This document shows positions 35,925-45,145 of a stretch of 64,000 nt of DNA, piece after piece. Each line of letters begins with the position of its first letter. Position 1 is the stretch's first letter. The notes under the pieces are model-generated. The model had not been told where the DNA came from. It did not search any database and worked only from the letters and a program-made list of their open reading frames with translations. Source of the DNA: Candidatus Saccharicenans subterraneus (GTDB lineage: Bacteria; Acidobacteriota; Aminicenantia; Aminicenantales; Saccharicenantaceae); NCBI GenBank assembly GCA_003426165.1, contig QUAH01000001.1, positions 1 to 64,000 on the forward strand. The letters run 5' to 3'. A program made the translations under genes and the position numbers.

Positions 35925-36493
35925 GGTTGTCCTCCTCCCTGGCTCAAGACCGGAGCCAATTTTTTTCTTAAAAGCCTTCTTGCCCGATGCAACCGGGAAT
36001 CAACCGTTCCCGGCGATAGCTTCAATATCTTCCCTATCTCCTCATAACTCAAGCCCTGTATATCTCTTAGAGATAGTATTAGACGATATTTCTCCGGCAT
36101 TTCTTCCAGTTTCTGGCGAAGGAGCTGTCTGCGCCGTTCAGCCTCCTGCTGCTCGGCCATCCGCAAGGAAGCCTCGGCTTCGGGCAGCCCTGGTTCCGGG
36201 ATGTCATCCAGCCTAAGGTCATTTTTTTCCTTTTTATGCTTCCGGAGGTAATCCCGGATATGATTGATGGCAATCTGGTAAAGCCAGGTGCCAAACTCCG
36301 ATTCAAACCTGAACCTGGGCAGGGACAGATAGGCCTTCAGGAAGATTTCCTGGGCCAGGTCGTCGGCGGTCTCGCGGTTATGCACCACGTTGACGGCCAG
36401 TCCGAAGACCTTGTTCTGGTAGGCTTTCACCAGCATGGCAAAAGCCTCCTGGTCTCCCTGCTGCGCCAGTCTGACGGCCTGGTTGTCGTCCAT
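35921..36493 (-). CDS. ECF-family RNA polymerase sigma factor
   Basis: 190 residues. The sigma2 region (about 15-85) contains VHNRETADDLAQEIFLKAY and the -10-recognition helix FGTWLYQIAINHIRDYLR. A charged linker follows, then sigma4 (about 130-180) with LSYEEIGKILKLSPGTVDSR. First gene of an eight-gene operon running through MacAB-like and TolC genes to the DUF5916 gene. Control by the downstream zinc anti-sigma factor is expected; an ECF-like promoter just upstream suggests autoregulation. Confidence 0.93.
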   Translation of the reverse strand: MDDNQAVRLAQQGDQEAFAMLVKAYQNKVFGLAVNVVHNRETADDLAQEIFLKAYLSLPRFRFESEFGTWLYQIAINHIRDYLRKHKKEKNDLRLDDIPEPGLPEAEASLRMAEQQEAERRRQLLRQKLEEMPEKYRLILSLRDIQGLSYEEIGKILKLSPGTVDSRLHRARRLLRKKLAPVLSQGGGQP

Positions 36494-36522
36494 AAACTAC
36501 TCACTCTTTGAGCCTCAAACGA

Positions 36523-36550
36523 TTAGACGAGGCCCGGTTTTAATTCTTCC
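36523..36550 (-). promoter_or_regulatory. Candidate ECF-type autoregulated promoter
   Basis: On the minus strand: GGAAGAA (36550-36544), a 14-base gap and CGTCTAA (36529-36523). The CGTC -10 core and GGAA -35 core are typical of ECF promoters. The ATG of the sigma gene is 29 bases downstream of the -10 box. Confidence 0.35.
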
Positions 36551-36643
36551 TGCGCGGGGTTTTCATTTTACCTAACTATTGTCAAAGTAGAAAGTTGCCG
36601 TTAGATTGAACCCGGAGCGGAACAGGGGGCGGCGGGCCACCTG

Positions 36644-37057
36644 TTACTCTTTCTCTTTATGAGCCTGGCCGACAAAAAAATAACCAAAGGCCAGGGCCAG
36701 GATAATTACTCCCACTCCCACCAGGCTCAGGCTGGAAACTTCATGCAGGTCCAGGATGATCACCTTCCTGGCTATGGCAATCAGGGCCACAGACAACACC
36801 ACCCGGACATGGTCCACGCCTTCGACCAGGTAAGTTTTCATCACCGTTTCAATCAGTTCTATCCCGATAACCACCAGCATTATCAGGCCGAAAACTTCCA
36901 GCAGCTCCTTGATGTCCAGCAGCAGAACAGGCGGCGAGATAATGTCCTTGATAATTACATAGGCCAGTTCCACTATGGATAGAAATATTACCACCGTCAT
37001 CAAGACAATTAACACCGACACAAAAAACCTTTTGATTTTTCGCAGAGTATCCAGCAC
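36644..37057 (-). CDS. PsiE-like (phosphate-starvation-inducible E family) membrane protein
   Basis: 137 residues with four hydrophobic segments. It matches the PsiE layout, including a conserved central part (GIELIETVMKTYL) and a short charged cytosolic tail. The start is GTG preceded by GGGAGGT. Function of the family is unknown. It lies upstream of the ECF sigma gene but 150 bases away, with a candidate promoter between, so it need not belong to that operon. Confidence 0.75.
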   Translation of the reverse strand: MLDTLRKIKRFFVSVLIVLMTVVIFLSIVELAYVIIKDIISPPVLLLDIKELLEVFGLIMLVVIGIELIETVMKTYLVEGVDHVRVVLSVALIAIARKVIILDLHEVSSLSLVGVGVIILALAFGYFFVGQAHKEKE

Positions 37058-37239
37058 GACCTACCTCCCCTCTGGACTGCATCCCGGCCAGGGGCCCGGT
37101 CCAGAAGCCTCCATTCTGAGCCTGACCGGGGCCCGGGCAGGCCTGTGGTTGTGGGGTTAATTCCCGGCCGGTCTGACGGATACATTTTATATTTTTGCCA
37201 GTCGAAAAGCCATAACCCGGCCCGGACCGCTGAGGATTA

Positions 37240-37268
37240 TTGATTAAAACGAGAGTGTCCCATATAAT
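37240..37268 (+). promoter_or_regulatory. Promoter of apgM, predicted leaderless
   Basis: TTGATT (37240-37245), a 17-base spacer and consensus TATAAT (37263-37268). The -10 box ends 6 bases before the ATG at 37275, so transcription should begin at or beside the start codon. No Shine-Dalgarno is present. Confidence 0.7.
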
Positions 37269-37274
37269 AAAGAC

Positions 37275-38480
37275 ATGAACTGGGAAGATTTAGCCAGAGA
37301 ATTAGCTCAACCGACGGATTCCAAGATAGTCTTACTGGTGATGGATGGCCTGGGCGGCCTTCCGGTCAACGGCCAGACCGAGCTTGAGGCAGCCCGCAAA
37401 CCGAACCTGGACGAGACTGCCAGGCGGGGAGTCTGTGGCCTGACCGACCCGGTCCTCATGGGCATCACCCCGGGTTCGGGCCCGGCCCACCTGGCCCTGT
37501 TCGGTTACGACCCGCTCCGTTACCAACTGGGTCGCGGGATACTGGAAGCCATGGGCAGCGGGGTGGAAGTCGGACGGGAAGACGTGGTGGCCCGCGGCAA
37601 CTTTGCCACCTACCGGGATGGCCTGGTGGTCGACCGGCGAGCCGGGCGCATTGCCACCGAGGAGAACCAGAAACTCTGCGAGCTGATAAACAGGAAGATT
37701 CCGGAGATAAACGGAATCCGGGTCAGCCTTTTCCCGGGAAAGGAGCACCGGTTTGTTCTCAGGCTCTCCGGGCCCGGTCTATCAGACGCCCTGACCGATG
37801 CCGACCCCCAGAAAGAAGGCAAGCCGGCCGTTCCGGCCAGAGCTTTGGCCCCCGAGGCCGAATTCACCGCTGGCATCATCAACGGTTTCCTGGAAGAACT
37901 GAAGAAAGTCCTGGCGGCCGAACCCAAAGCTAACTATGCCCTCCTTCGAGGCTTTTCCAAGTTCCCCTCCAACCTGCCCTCTATGGCCGAGCTCTACCAG
38001 ATTAAGCCGGCCGCTATCGCCAACTACCCCATGTACCGGGGCCTGACCAGGTTGCTCGGAATGGAAGTGCTGGAGGTCGGGCCAAACACCGAAGACATCT
38101 TCAACGTCCTGGAAAAGAATTACGACCGTTATAACTTTTTTTACCTCCACTACAAGAAAACTGATTCGGCCGGCGAAGACGGGCGCTACGAGGACAAGGT
38201 GAAGGCCATTGAAGACATAGACCGGTTTATCCCGCGCCTCTGGCAACTCCGACCCGAGGTCCTGGTCATCACTTCCGACCATTCGACACCGTCCGTGCTG
38301 AAATCACACTCCTGGCATCCCAACCCCTTCGTCCTGGTGTCGGACCGGGCTCCGGCTGACGAGGTCAGCCGGTTTACAGAAAGAGACTGTGCCCACGGCA
38401 GTCTCGGCCGGTTCCCCTCGCTCCAGGCCATGCCGCTGATGCTGGCCTGCGCCCTCAAACTAAAAAAGTACGGAGCCTGA
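37275..38480 (+). CDS. apgM: 2,3-bisphosphoglycerate-independent phosphoglycerate mutase, archaeal (ApgM) type
   Basis: 401 residues of the alkaline phosphatase superfamily. It interconverts 3- and 2-phosphoglycerate. Metal and catalytic motifs are VMDGLGG near the start, the nucleophile serine in TPGSGPAHLALFGYDP, HYKKTDSAGEDG, and TSDHSTP followed by HSWHPNPF. The length of about 400 and GSGPAHL distinguish it from the ~510-residue bacterial GpmI. Such ApgM genes occur in archaea and some bacteria. Monocistronic by position. Confidence 0.93.
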   Translation: MNWEDLARELAQPTDSKIVLLVMDGLGGLPVNGQTELEAARKPNLDETARRGVCGLTDPVLMGITPGSGPAHLALFGYDPLRYQLGRGILEAMGSGVEVGREDVVARGNFATYRDGLVVDRRAGRIATEENQKLCELINRKIPEINGIRVSLFPGKEHRFVLRLSGPGLSDALTDADPQKEGKPAVPARALAPEAEFTAGIINGFLEELKKVLAAEPKANYALLRGFSKFPSNLPSMAELYQIKPAAIANYPMYRGLTRLLGMEVLEVGPNTEDIFNVLEKNYDRYNFFYLHYKKTDSAGEDGRYEDKVKAIEDIDRFIPRLWQLRPEVLVITSDHSTPSVLKSHSWHPNPFVLVSDRAPADEVSRFTERDCAHGSLGRFPSLQAMPLMLACALKLKKYGA

Positions 38481-38494
38481 TTTTTCGCCGGCTG

Positions 38495-38523
38495 TTGATT
38501 TAAAACCGGCTTGCTGGTATTTA
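38495..38523 (+). promoter_or_regulatory. Weak candidate promoter of the amidase gene
   Basis: TTGATT (38495-38500), a 17-base spacer and TATTTA (38518-38523). TTGCTG at 38511 with GATAAA at 38534 is an alternative. Confidence 0.3.
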
Positions 38524-38548
38524 CTGTATAGAAGATAAAAATATATTG

Positions 38549-39853
38549 ATGCCAAAGAAACTGCAGCCGGTCTGGTGCCTGTTCTTCCTGCTGATTCTTC
38601 TCTCCGTTTCCACCGGCCAGCAGGCCGACCCCCGGGCCGGAGTCTCCAGCCTGCGCTATCACCAGCATCAGGAATTCTTCCGCGTTGTCCTGGAAATAGA
38701 AAAAATCCGCGAGTTCTATTCGGCCGAGCTGAAAGACCCGGAACGGCTATACCTGGATATTTTCCAGGCCCGCCTCCAGCCCGGGCTGCACGGCACTTCT
38801 TACGTCATCAATTCAGCCTGCGTTAAGAGCCTCCGGCTGGCTCAAAAGAACCCTTCAACCGTCCGGTTGACCGTGGAACTGGTACCGGGGTCCAAGCAGT
38901 CAGAAAAAATTTATTATCTCAAGGACCCGCCCCGCCTGGTGCTGGACATTTTTCCGCGGGGAAGAGCCTCAACTACTTCTACTTCTACTCCTGCTCCCGG
39001 GGCTCAGTCTGAACGGCCAGCCGGCCAGACCTCCGGGGCACCGGCCGCCCCGCCCAAACCCCGGGCTGAGAGCTCTCGCCCTTCAGGCGAAGCGGCCGCC
39101 GGCACCGAGAGCAGCTCACCCCGGCCTCCTGCACCTGCCAGCAACGGTTACTCCCTGGTCAGGCAGCTGGGTCTGGGAGTCAAGCGGATCGTTCTGGACC
39201 CGGGGCATGGCGGCAGCGACCCCGGTTGTATGAGTCCTTCCGGGCTGAAAGAAAAAGAGGTGGCCCTGGACCTGGCCAGGCGGCTTAAGAACATGCTGGA
39301 AACCCAGGGTAAGTTTGAGGTCTTCCTGACCCGGGATAGCGACCTTACCCTGCCCCTGGAAAAACGCACTTCTTTCGCCAACCAGAAAGGGGCCGACCTG
39401 TTCATCTCCATTCACCTGAATGCCAGCCCCAGGAAAAACCGAACCGGTGTCGAAACCTTCTACCTGAACTTCAGCCCCGACCCGGCAGTCAACGAACTGG
39501 CCGCCAGGGAAAACGCTTCCTCCACCAAGAATATCCGCGAAATGAAACTGATCGTGGACAAGATAATCAAGAATTCGAAATACGAAGAGTCCCGCGACCT
39601 GGCCGAAAAAATTCACCGCAACCTGCTGGAACACCTCGAGCACAATTTTGGCCCGCGGGATGACCTGGGAGTCAAGGGCGGTCCTTTCTGGGTATTGATC
39701 GGCAGCGAAATGCCGGCCGTCCTGGTGGAGGCTTCCCACCTTTCAAATGCTAGGGAAGAGGCCGCTCTAAAGACAGAAACCTACCGGGAAGCTGTGGCCA
39801 CCGGGCTGTTTCGTGGTATCATGGAATACGTTAAATCTCTGGGAAAAGGTTAA
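38549..39853 (+). CDS. N-acetylmuramoyl-L-alanine amidase with AMIN domain
   Basis: 434 residues. Signal peptide (about 1-22), then an AMIN domain (about 30-140) that targets peptidoglycan or the septum, then a Ser/Thr/Pro/Ala-rich linker (about 140-195). The C-terminal Amidase_3 zinc hydrolase domain has VLDPGHGGSDPG, KEKEVALDLARRL, SIHLNASP and PAVLVEASHLSN. It cuts the amide bond between MurNAc and the stem peptide during cell separation. The start is ATG 38549, not the preceding TTG. DUF362 gene follows by 3 bases. Confidence 0.93.
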   Translation: MPKKLQPVWCLFFLLILLSVSTGQQADPRAGVSSLRYHQHQEFFRVVLEIEKIREFYSAELKDPERLYLDIFQARLQPGLHGTSYVINSACVKSLRLAQKNPSTVRLTVELVPGSKQSEKIYYLKDPPRLVLDIFPRGRASTTSTSTPAPGAQSERPAGQTSGAPAAPPKPRAESSRPSGEAAAGTESSSPRPPAPASNGYSLVRQLGLGVKRIVLDPGHGGSDPGCMSPSGLKEKEVALDLARRLKNMLETQGKFEVFLTRDSDLTLPLEKRTSFANQKGADLFISIHLNASPRKNRTGVETFYLNFSPDPAVNELAARENASSTKNIREMKLIVDKIIKNSKYEESRDLAEKIHRNLLEHLEHNFGPRDDLGVKGGPFWVLIGSEMPAVLVEASHLSNAREEAALKTETYREAVATGLFRGIMEYVKSLGKG

Positions 39854-39856
39854 AAC

Positions 39857-40741
39857 ATGGACAGACGAGACTTTCTCAAAAACCTCATGGTCGGTGGCCT
39901 GGCCCTGAAATTTTCGCCCGGGGTTCTGGCACAATCAGCCGGTCCCGAGCTGGCCGTGGTCGAGGGAGAATCTCCAGCTGCCATCACCCGGGAAGCCATC
40001 AAGGCCCTGGGTGGTATGTCCAGGTTCATCAGCCGCGGCGATAAGGTTCTGATCAAGCCCAACATCGGCTGGGACCGGACCCCGGAAATGGCCGCCTGCA
40101 CCAACCCGGAAGTGGTGGCCGCCCTGGTGGCCATGTCCCTGGAAGCCGGGGCCAAGGAAGTGGTGGTGATGGACCACACCATCAACCAGCCCAAGCGTTG
40201 CTATGCCCGTTCGGGAATTCAGGATGCGGCTAAAGCCGCCGGGGCCAAGGTCCTGTTCACCGATGAACAGCGTCTCAAAAAAATGACCCTGAAAGGGGAG
40301 TGGCTGAAGGAATGGGAGGTCTTCCAGGATTTTGTCGAAGCCGATAAACTTATCAACGTCCCAATTGCCAAGGTCCACAGCCTGTCCCGGGTAACCCTGG
40401 GCCTCAAGAACTGGCTGGGAGCCGTCGGCGGAAACAGAAACCAGCTCCACCAGAGAATCGACCAGGCCGTGGTCGACCTGGGTGCCTTCTTCAAGCCGAC
40501 CCTGACTGTCCTCGATGCCTACCGGGTTCTTTTCCGCAACGGTCCCCAGGGTGGTCGGGTGTCTGACACCAGGCTCCAGAAAACGGTGGTGGCCGGAGTG
40601 GACCCGGTGGCCGTGGATGCTTACGGCGCGACTTTTTTTGAGATCAAACCCCAGGAACTGGCTTTCCTGAAACTGGCCCAGAGCCGGGGACTGGGTAAAT
40701 TTGAACTGGAGAAAGTCAGAATTGAAAAGAGAGCGGTCTAA
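39857..40741 (+). CDS. DUF362 protein with Tat-type signal
   Basis: 294 residues. The N-terminus MDRRDFLKNLMVGGLAL fits a twin-arginine (RRxFLK) signal, so it is probably exported folded, as cofactor proteins are. The remainder is a DUF362 domain (VLIKPNIGWDRT, NVPIAKVHSL, and ALDAY/VAVDAYG-like regions). Many DUF362 proteins are fused to ferredoxin domains; here the ferredoxin-rich partner is the next, overlapping gene. Function unknown; a redox role is inference. Confidence 0.85.
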   Translation: MDRRDFLKNLMVGGLALKFSPGVLAQSAGPELAVVEGESPAAITREAIKALGGMSRFISRGDKVLIKPNIGWDRTPEMAACTNPEVVAALVAMSLEAGAKEVVVMDHTINQPKRCYARSGIQDAAKAAGAKVLFTDEQRLKKMTLKGEWLKEWEVFQDFVEADKLINVPIAKVHSLSRVTLGLKNWLGAVGGNRNQLHQRIDQAVVDLGAFFKPTLTVLDAYRVLFRNGPQGGRVSDTRLQKTVVAGVDPVAVDAYGATFFEIKPQELAFLKLAQSRGLGKFELEKVRIEKRAV

Positions 40742-42323
40742 AAAATATTTCTGGCTGCAGCGGCTGCGCATCCTGACCCAGGCCGTTTTTTTCCTGTTGT
40801 TTTTTGTCCTGTTTCTGCAGACCCACTACCCGGGGGAAGATTACCTGAAAGTCACGGTTGAGCGCTTCTTTCACTTCGACCCGCTTCTCTTGCTGACCGC
40901 TTCCATCGCCTCCAGGGCTATCTATGCTGCCCTGCTTCTATCCCTGATCACCTTAGCTGCCACCCTTCTTCTAGGAAGGTTTGTCTGCGGCTGGCTCTGT
41001 CCCCTGGGGTCTGTCCATCAGTTTTTCTCCTTTATATTTAAGAAGGCCCGGGTGCTTAAACCACGGAAGGACGACCAGGCCAGCCTGGCCCCGAAATACC
41101 TGGTCCTGTTTTTGGTGCTGGCTGCCAGCCTGCTGGCGGTCAACCTGGTCGGCTACCTCGACCCGCTGTCTTTTCTCTACCGTTCCTTCGCGGTGTTTAT
41201 TTCACCGCTCATTAATATTGGACTGGCCCAGTCCGGAAACCTGGCCTACGGGCTCGGCCTCAAGGGTCTTGGCCAGGCCATCAGCCAGGCCGTTGGCAAC
41301 CTGGCCCTCAACGGAGTTTTCCAGAACGCCCTGTTGATTGGCGGGTTGTTCCTTGTGGCCGTTCTGCTCAACGCCCGGAAAGAAAGGTTCTGGTGCCGTT
41401 ACCTCTGCCCGGCGGGGGCCCTGCTGGGGCTGGTTTCGCGTTTCAACCTCTTCAAACTGAAAATAGACCCGGAGAAATGCATAAACTGCCATCTTTGTTC
41501 CATCCATTGTCAGACCAACGCCAGGCCTTACCCGGCAGGGGAGTGGCGCAGTTCAGAATGCATCTACTGCGAGACCTGCGCTGCCATCTGCCCGACGGCC
41601 GCCATCTCCTTCCCGCTGGGATGGAAGTCAGAGAGAATGCAGGGAGTGGACCTCAACCGTCGACGGGTTCTCCTGACCTCGATCACCGGACTGGTCCTGG
41701 CCCCGATTTTCAAGATCAGCCCGCTCCGCCGCCGGTCCAACCCGGCCCTCATCAGGCCCCCCGGTGCCCTGCCCGAACCTGAATTCCTGGGCCGCTGCGT
41801 TAAGTGTGGAGAATGTATGAAAGTCTGCCCGACTAATGCCCTGCACCCGGCCCTGGCCGAAGCCGGGCCCGAAGGGGTCTGGACCCCGGTGCTGGTCCCG
41901 AGGATAGGTTACTGCGAATACTATTGCTCCCTCTGCACCCAGGTCTGCCCGACCGGGGCCATCAGGGAGCTGACCGTGGAGGAGAAGGTCACGGTCAAGA
42001 TAGGGACGGCCTGGGTGGATAAGACCCGCTGCCTGCCTTATGCCCTGGGCAAGCCCTGCATCGTCTGCGAGGAACACTGTCCGGTTTCCCCCAAGGCCAT
42101 CCAGCTGGTCAAAGTTGATACCCTGACTCCGGAAGGGGTGGTGGCCACCAACCTGGCTCCCTTTGTCAACGTTGATACCTGTATCGGCTGTGGAATTTGC
42201 GAGAATAAGTGCGTGGTCATGGACCTGCCGGCCATCAGGGTCAGCAGCATCGGAGAGAACCGCTCCGCTCATAACCGGCTGGTGCTGCCGGTGGTTGAAG
42301 AGCAGGGCCAGTTAAAGCCCTGA
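40722..42323 (+). CDS. Membrane polyferredoxin (NapH/CcoG-like 4Fe-4S protein)
   Basis: About 533 residues. Four or five TM segments lie in the first ~230 residues, with CGWLCPLGS and CRYLCPAGA motifs as in NapH/NosR/CcoG. Two 4Fe-4S motifs follow (CINCHLCSIHC, CIYCETCAAIC). After a further hydrophobic stretch come CVKCGECMKVC, CSLCTQVC, CIVCEEHC and CIGCGICENKC. The start is uncertain: TTG 40722 has GGAG 10 bases upstream, while TTG 40701 is also open. It overlaps the DUF362 gene. Likely quinol- or ferredoxin-linked electron transfer. Confidence 0.85.
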   Translation: MKRERSKKYFWLQRLRILTQAVFFLLFFVLFLQTHYPGEDYLKVTVERFFHFDPLLLLTASIASRAIYAALLLSLITLAATLLLGRFVCGWLCPLGSVHQFFSFIFKKARVLKPRKDDQASLAPKYLVLFLVLAASLLAVNLVGYLDPLSFLYRSFAVFISPLINIGLAQSGNLAYGLGLKGLGQAISQAVGNLALNGVFQNALLIGGLFLVAVLLNARKERFWCRYLCPAGALLGLVSRFNLFKLKIDPEKCINCHLCSIHCQTNARPYPAGEWRSSECIYCETCAAICPTAAISFPLGWKSERMQGVDLNRRRVLLTSITGLVLAPIFKISPLRRRSNPALIRPPGALPEPEFLGRCVKCGECMKVCPTNALHPALAEAGPEGVWTPVLVPRIGYCEYYCSLCTQVCPTGAIRELTVEEKVTVKIGTAWVDKTRCLPYALGKPCIVCEEHCPVSPKAIQLVKVDTLTPEGVVATNLAPFVNVDTCIGCGICENKCVVMDLPAIRVSSIGENRSAHNRLVLPVVEEQGQLKP

Positions 42324-42391
42324 ACAGGGGTGGGAGCTGTACCGGCTCAGGCTTTCATCGGGCGAACAGCCGGCAGCTTGACCTGCCCAGG

Positions 42392-42410
42392 CGCGGGCCA
42401 CCCGCGTTTT
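42392..42410 (+). terminator. Possible intrinsic terminator after polyferredoxin gene
   Basis: CGCGGG (42392-42397), CCA loop, CCCGCG (42401-42406), then TTTT. The stem is strong but the T-run short. Confidence 0.4.
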
Positions 42411-42509
42411 CGGGTTGGCGGGTCCTGGTAAAGTAGAAATCGGCCCGGTGTTAAGAACCAAACCACAAAAAACCGGGTACTCCTCTTGCCAGCCTGTCTC
42501 GATTACTTT

Positions 42510-43751
42510 TTACTCGAATTTCTTGAGCAGCAGGCAGGCGTTGGTTCCGCCGAAACCGAAGGAGTTGGTCAGGGCATGAATTATTTCCGCCGGCCGGGCG
42601 GTGTTGGGCACATAATCCAGGTCGCACTCCGGGTCGGGGAATTCATAATTTATGGTCGGCGGCATGACCTGGTGGAAGATGGCCAGGGCGGTGATGGCCG
42701 TTTCCAGCCCGCCGGCGGCTCCCAGCAGGTGGCCGGTCATGGACTTGGTGGAGCTAACCCCGACTTTTTTCGCGCCTTCCCCAAAAACCTTTTTTATGGC
42801 CAGCGTTTCTGTTTTATCGTTATACTGGGTGGAGGTTCCGTGGGCATTAATGTACTGAACTTCCTCGGGGTTGACCCCTCCATCCTGGAGAGCCATCCTC
42901 ATCACCCGGGCTGCCCCGTCGCCGTCCGGGCTGGGAGCGGTTACATGGTAGGCATCGCTGTTCAGCCCGTAGCCCAGGACCTCGGCGTAAATTCTGGCCC
43001 CGCGCTTCAGGGCTGACTCCAGTTCCTCCAGCAGGACAATCCCGGCTCCCTCGCTCATGACGAAACCGTCCCGCCTGGCGTCGAAGGGCCGGGAGGCCTT
43101 TTCCGGTTCATCGTTTCTCTCGGACAGGGCCTTCATGTTGCAGAATCCGGCCAGGCTCAGCGGGGTGATGGGGGCCTCGGCTCCACCGGCAATCATCCGG
43201 TCGGCCACTCCCAGCTTTATCATCCGGAAGGCTTCGCCGATGGCGTGGGCCCCGGTGCTGCAGGCAGTGGCATTGGCCAGGTTGGGACCGCTGGCCCGGT
43301 AGCGGATTGAAATATGCCCGGGGGCCTCGTTGATTATGGTCTGGATGATGAAAAACGGAGATACCCGGTCCGGCCCCTTCTCCAGCAGGACCCGGTGGGT
43401 CTCTTCAATCGAGCCTATGCCACCAATCCCCGAACCGACATAAACTCCGGTCCGCTCTCCCTGGAGCAGGGCGGTATCTATACCCGAGTCCTGGACGGCC
43501 AGCTCGGCCGCAACTATGGCGTACTGGACGAACAGGTCCATCTTGCGGGCTTCTTTCCGGTCGATAAACTGCTGGACGTCAAAATTCTTGATTTCCCCGG
43601 CAATCCGGGTCGGAAAGCGCTCCGGGTCAAAGCGGGTAATCCGGCTGATGGCCGACCGCCCGGCCAGGAGGGCCTGCCAGTTGGACTCCACCCCCAGACC
43701 CAGCGGCGTTACCAGTCCCAGGCCGGTAATCACCACTCTTCTTGCTGGCAT
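42510..43751 (-). CDS. fabF: 3-oxoacyl-[acyl-carrier-protein] synthase II (FabF)
   Basis: 413 residues. A condensing enzyme elongating acyl-ACP with malonyl-ACP. Catalytic triad: Cys in [11 protein letters not shown], His in [11 protein letters not shown], His in [10 protein letters not shown]. The chosen start is ATG 43751 ([10 protein letters not shown]), since the family begins just before VVITG; the GTG at 43766 is possible. No obvious Shine-Dalgarno. Follows fabG and acpP. Confidence 0.95.
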   Translation of the reverse strand: MPARRVVITGLGLVTPLGLGVESNWQALLAGRSAISRITRFDPERFPTRIAGEIKNFDVQQFIDRKEARKMDLFVQYAIVAAELAVQDSGIDTALLQGERTGVYVGSGIGGIGSIEETHRVLLEKGPDRVSPFFIIQTIINEAPGHISIRYRASGPNLANATACSTGAHAIGEAFRMIKLGVADRMIAGGAEAPITPLSLAGFCNMKALSERNDEPEKASRPFDARRDGFVMSEGAGIVLLEELESALKRGARIYAEVLGYGLNSDAYHVTAPSPDGDGAARVMRMALQDGGVNPEEVQYINAHGTSTQYNDKTETLAIKKVFGEGAKKVGVSSTKSMTGHLLGAAGGLETAITALAIFHQVMPPTINYEFPDPECDLDYVPNTARPAEIIHALTNSFGFGGTNACLLLKKFE

Positions 43752-43808
43752 AGCTGGAAAAATCACAGAAAAATTCCGCGTCGAGAAAAGAAGGAAGCCC
43801 GGGGAGTC

Positions 43809-44057
43809 TTATTTCCCCTTGTAATGCTCCAGGATATAATCCAGGGCTTTGCCCACGGTATTCAGCTTCTCGGCTTCGTCGTCGGGAATGTTCAGGCCGA
43901 ACTCATCTTCCAGGGCCATGACCAGCTCGACGGTATCCAGAGAATCGGCACCCAGGTCCTGGGTGAAGGAAGCATTCTCGGTAATCTGTTCCTCGCCGAT
44001 ATTCAGCTTGTCCGCGACGATGCTCTTGACCTTCTTTAAGAGTTCTTCTCTCTCCAT
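43809..44057 (-). CDS. acpP: Acyl carrier protein
   Basis: 82 residues, acidic, with the phosphopantetheine attachment serine in [20 protein letters not shown]. The start ATG follows GGAGGT by 4 bases; the longer frame starting at TTG 44069 lies inside that Shine-Dalgarno and is rejected. Carrier for fatty acid synthesis, between fabG and fabF as is common. Confidence 0.97.
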   Translation of the reverse strand: MEREELLKKVKSIVADKLNIGEEQITENASFTQDLGADSLDTVELVMALEDEFGLNIPDDEAEKLNTVGKALDYILEHYKGK

Positions 44058-44085
44058 GGTTACCTCCAATTAATTTTTTTTATCA

Positions 44086-44826
44086 TTACATGTACATTCC
44101 GCCGTTGACATTGATAACCTGGCCGGTGATGTAAGAGGCCTCGTCCGAGCACAGGAATTTTACCGCCCGGGCCACTTCCACCGGCAGGCCGAACCTTTTC
44201 ATCGGGATGATATCAAGGAAAGCTTTCTTGACCTCTTCCGGCAATTTATCCGTCATCGGGGTAGCGATATAACCCGGGGCCACGCAGTTAACCGTAATCC
44301 CCCGGGCCGCCACTTCCCGGGCCAGCGACTTGGAAAAACCGATCAGCCCGGCCTTGGAGGCGGCGTAATTGGTCTGGCCGAAATTGCCCATCTGGCCAAC
44401 GACCGAGGCAATGTTCACGATGCGGCCGTACCTGGCGGTAAACATCGGTTTCAGGGCTGCCCGGGAAAAATTGAAAGCGCCCTTGAGGTTGACCCGGAGC
44501 ACCAGGTCCCAGTCTTCTTCCTTCATCCTAAGAAGCAGGGAATCGCGGGTGATGCCGGCATTGTTGACCAGGTGGTCAAGCCTGCCCAGGGTGTCCACGA
44601 CTTCGTCCACGACCTGGGCCGCCCGGGTGGAATCTGTTACGTCGGCTTCATAAGGCAGGGCCCTGATGCCCAGGCCAGCCAGCCTGGAAGCCACCTGCTC
44701 CAGCTTGTCTTTCTGGACATCCACCAGGACCACGGTAGCTCCTTCGCGGCCGAGCTCTTCGGCGATGGCTTCGCCGATGCCCTGGGAAGCTCCCGTGACC
44801 AGGGAAACTCTGTTGGTAAAAATCAT
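44086..44826 (-). CDS. fabG: 3-oxoacyl-[acyl-carrier-protein] reductase (FabG)
   Basis: A 246-residue short-chain dehydrogenase. NADP-binding TGASQGIG, the NNAG motif, and catalytic Ser-Tyr-Lys (SVVGQ... NYAASK). The C-terminal [15 protein letters not shown] is typical of FabG. It reduces 3-oxoacyl-ACP. First gene of fabG-acpP-fabF. A weak TTGCAA...TAGACT promoter-like pair lies about 130 bases upstream, but I do not call it. Confidence 0.95.
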   Translation of the reverse strand: MIFTNRVSLVTGASQGIGEAIAEELGREGATVVLVDVQKDKLEQVASRLAGLGIRALPYEADVTDSTRAAQVVDEVVDTLGRLDHLVNNAGITRDSLLLRMKEEDWDLVLRVNLKGAFNFSRAALKPMFTARYGRIVNIASVVGQMGNFGQTNYAASKAGLIGFSKSLAREVAARGITVNCVAPGYIATPMTDKLPEEVKKAFLDIIPMKRFGLPVEVARAVKFLCSDEASYITGQVINVNGGMYM

Positions 44827-45145
44827 CGGGCCACTCCCGGAAAAGATTTTCCTGCGGGGTCCTGGCTTAAAAAATCAACTGCACCCAAATTATCGACCAT
44901 GATCTTAAATGCCCTCTATCCCCGTTGAATTTCCGTACGGTGCGGTAAATAGTCTATCTTTTTAAATAAATTTTGCAACCATTTTTCTCTGGACCGGAAG
45001 CAGCGGCTCATCCCGGGCAGGCTCAGCCTGTCAACCCTGGCTTCAACCGGATTCCTGGCAGCAGGAGGTAGGGCTTTGTCCTGGTCATGGATTTTTTCTG
45101 GCCGGAAGGTTATCCCGGCCCCGGCCCTGCACCCAACCGTCATAA
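44827..45145. other. Gap between rpmF and fabG where plsX-fabH-fabD often lie
   Basis: About 320 bases with no recognisable gene. A minus-strand open frame of 75 codons (44916-45143) resembles nothing known to me and lacks a convincing ribosome binding site. Confidence 0.4.

Noticed and set aside
42324-42509. Small gene between the polyferredoxin gene and fabF
   Set aside because: Only a short stem-loop is visible; no frame with plausible start and composition.
44916-45143. 75-codon minus-strand frame between rpmF and fabG
   Set aside because: It resembles nothing known, lacks a ribosome binding site and overlaps the rpmF stem-loop region; treated as non-coding.
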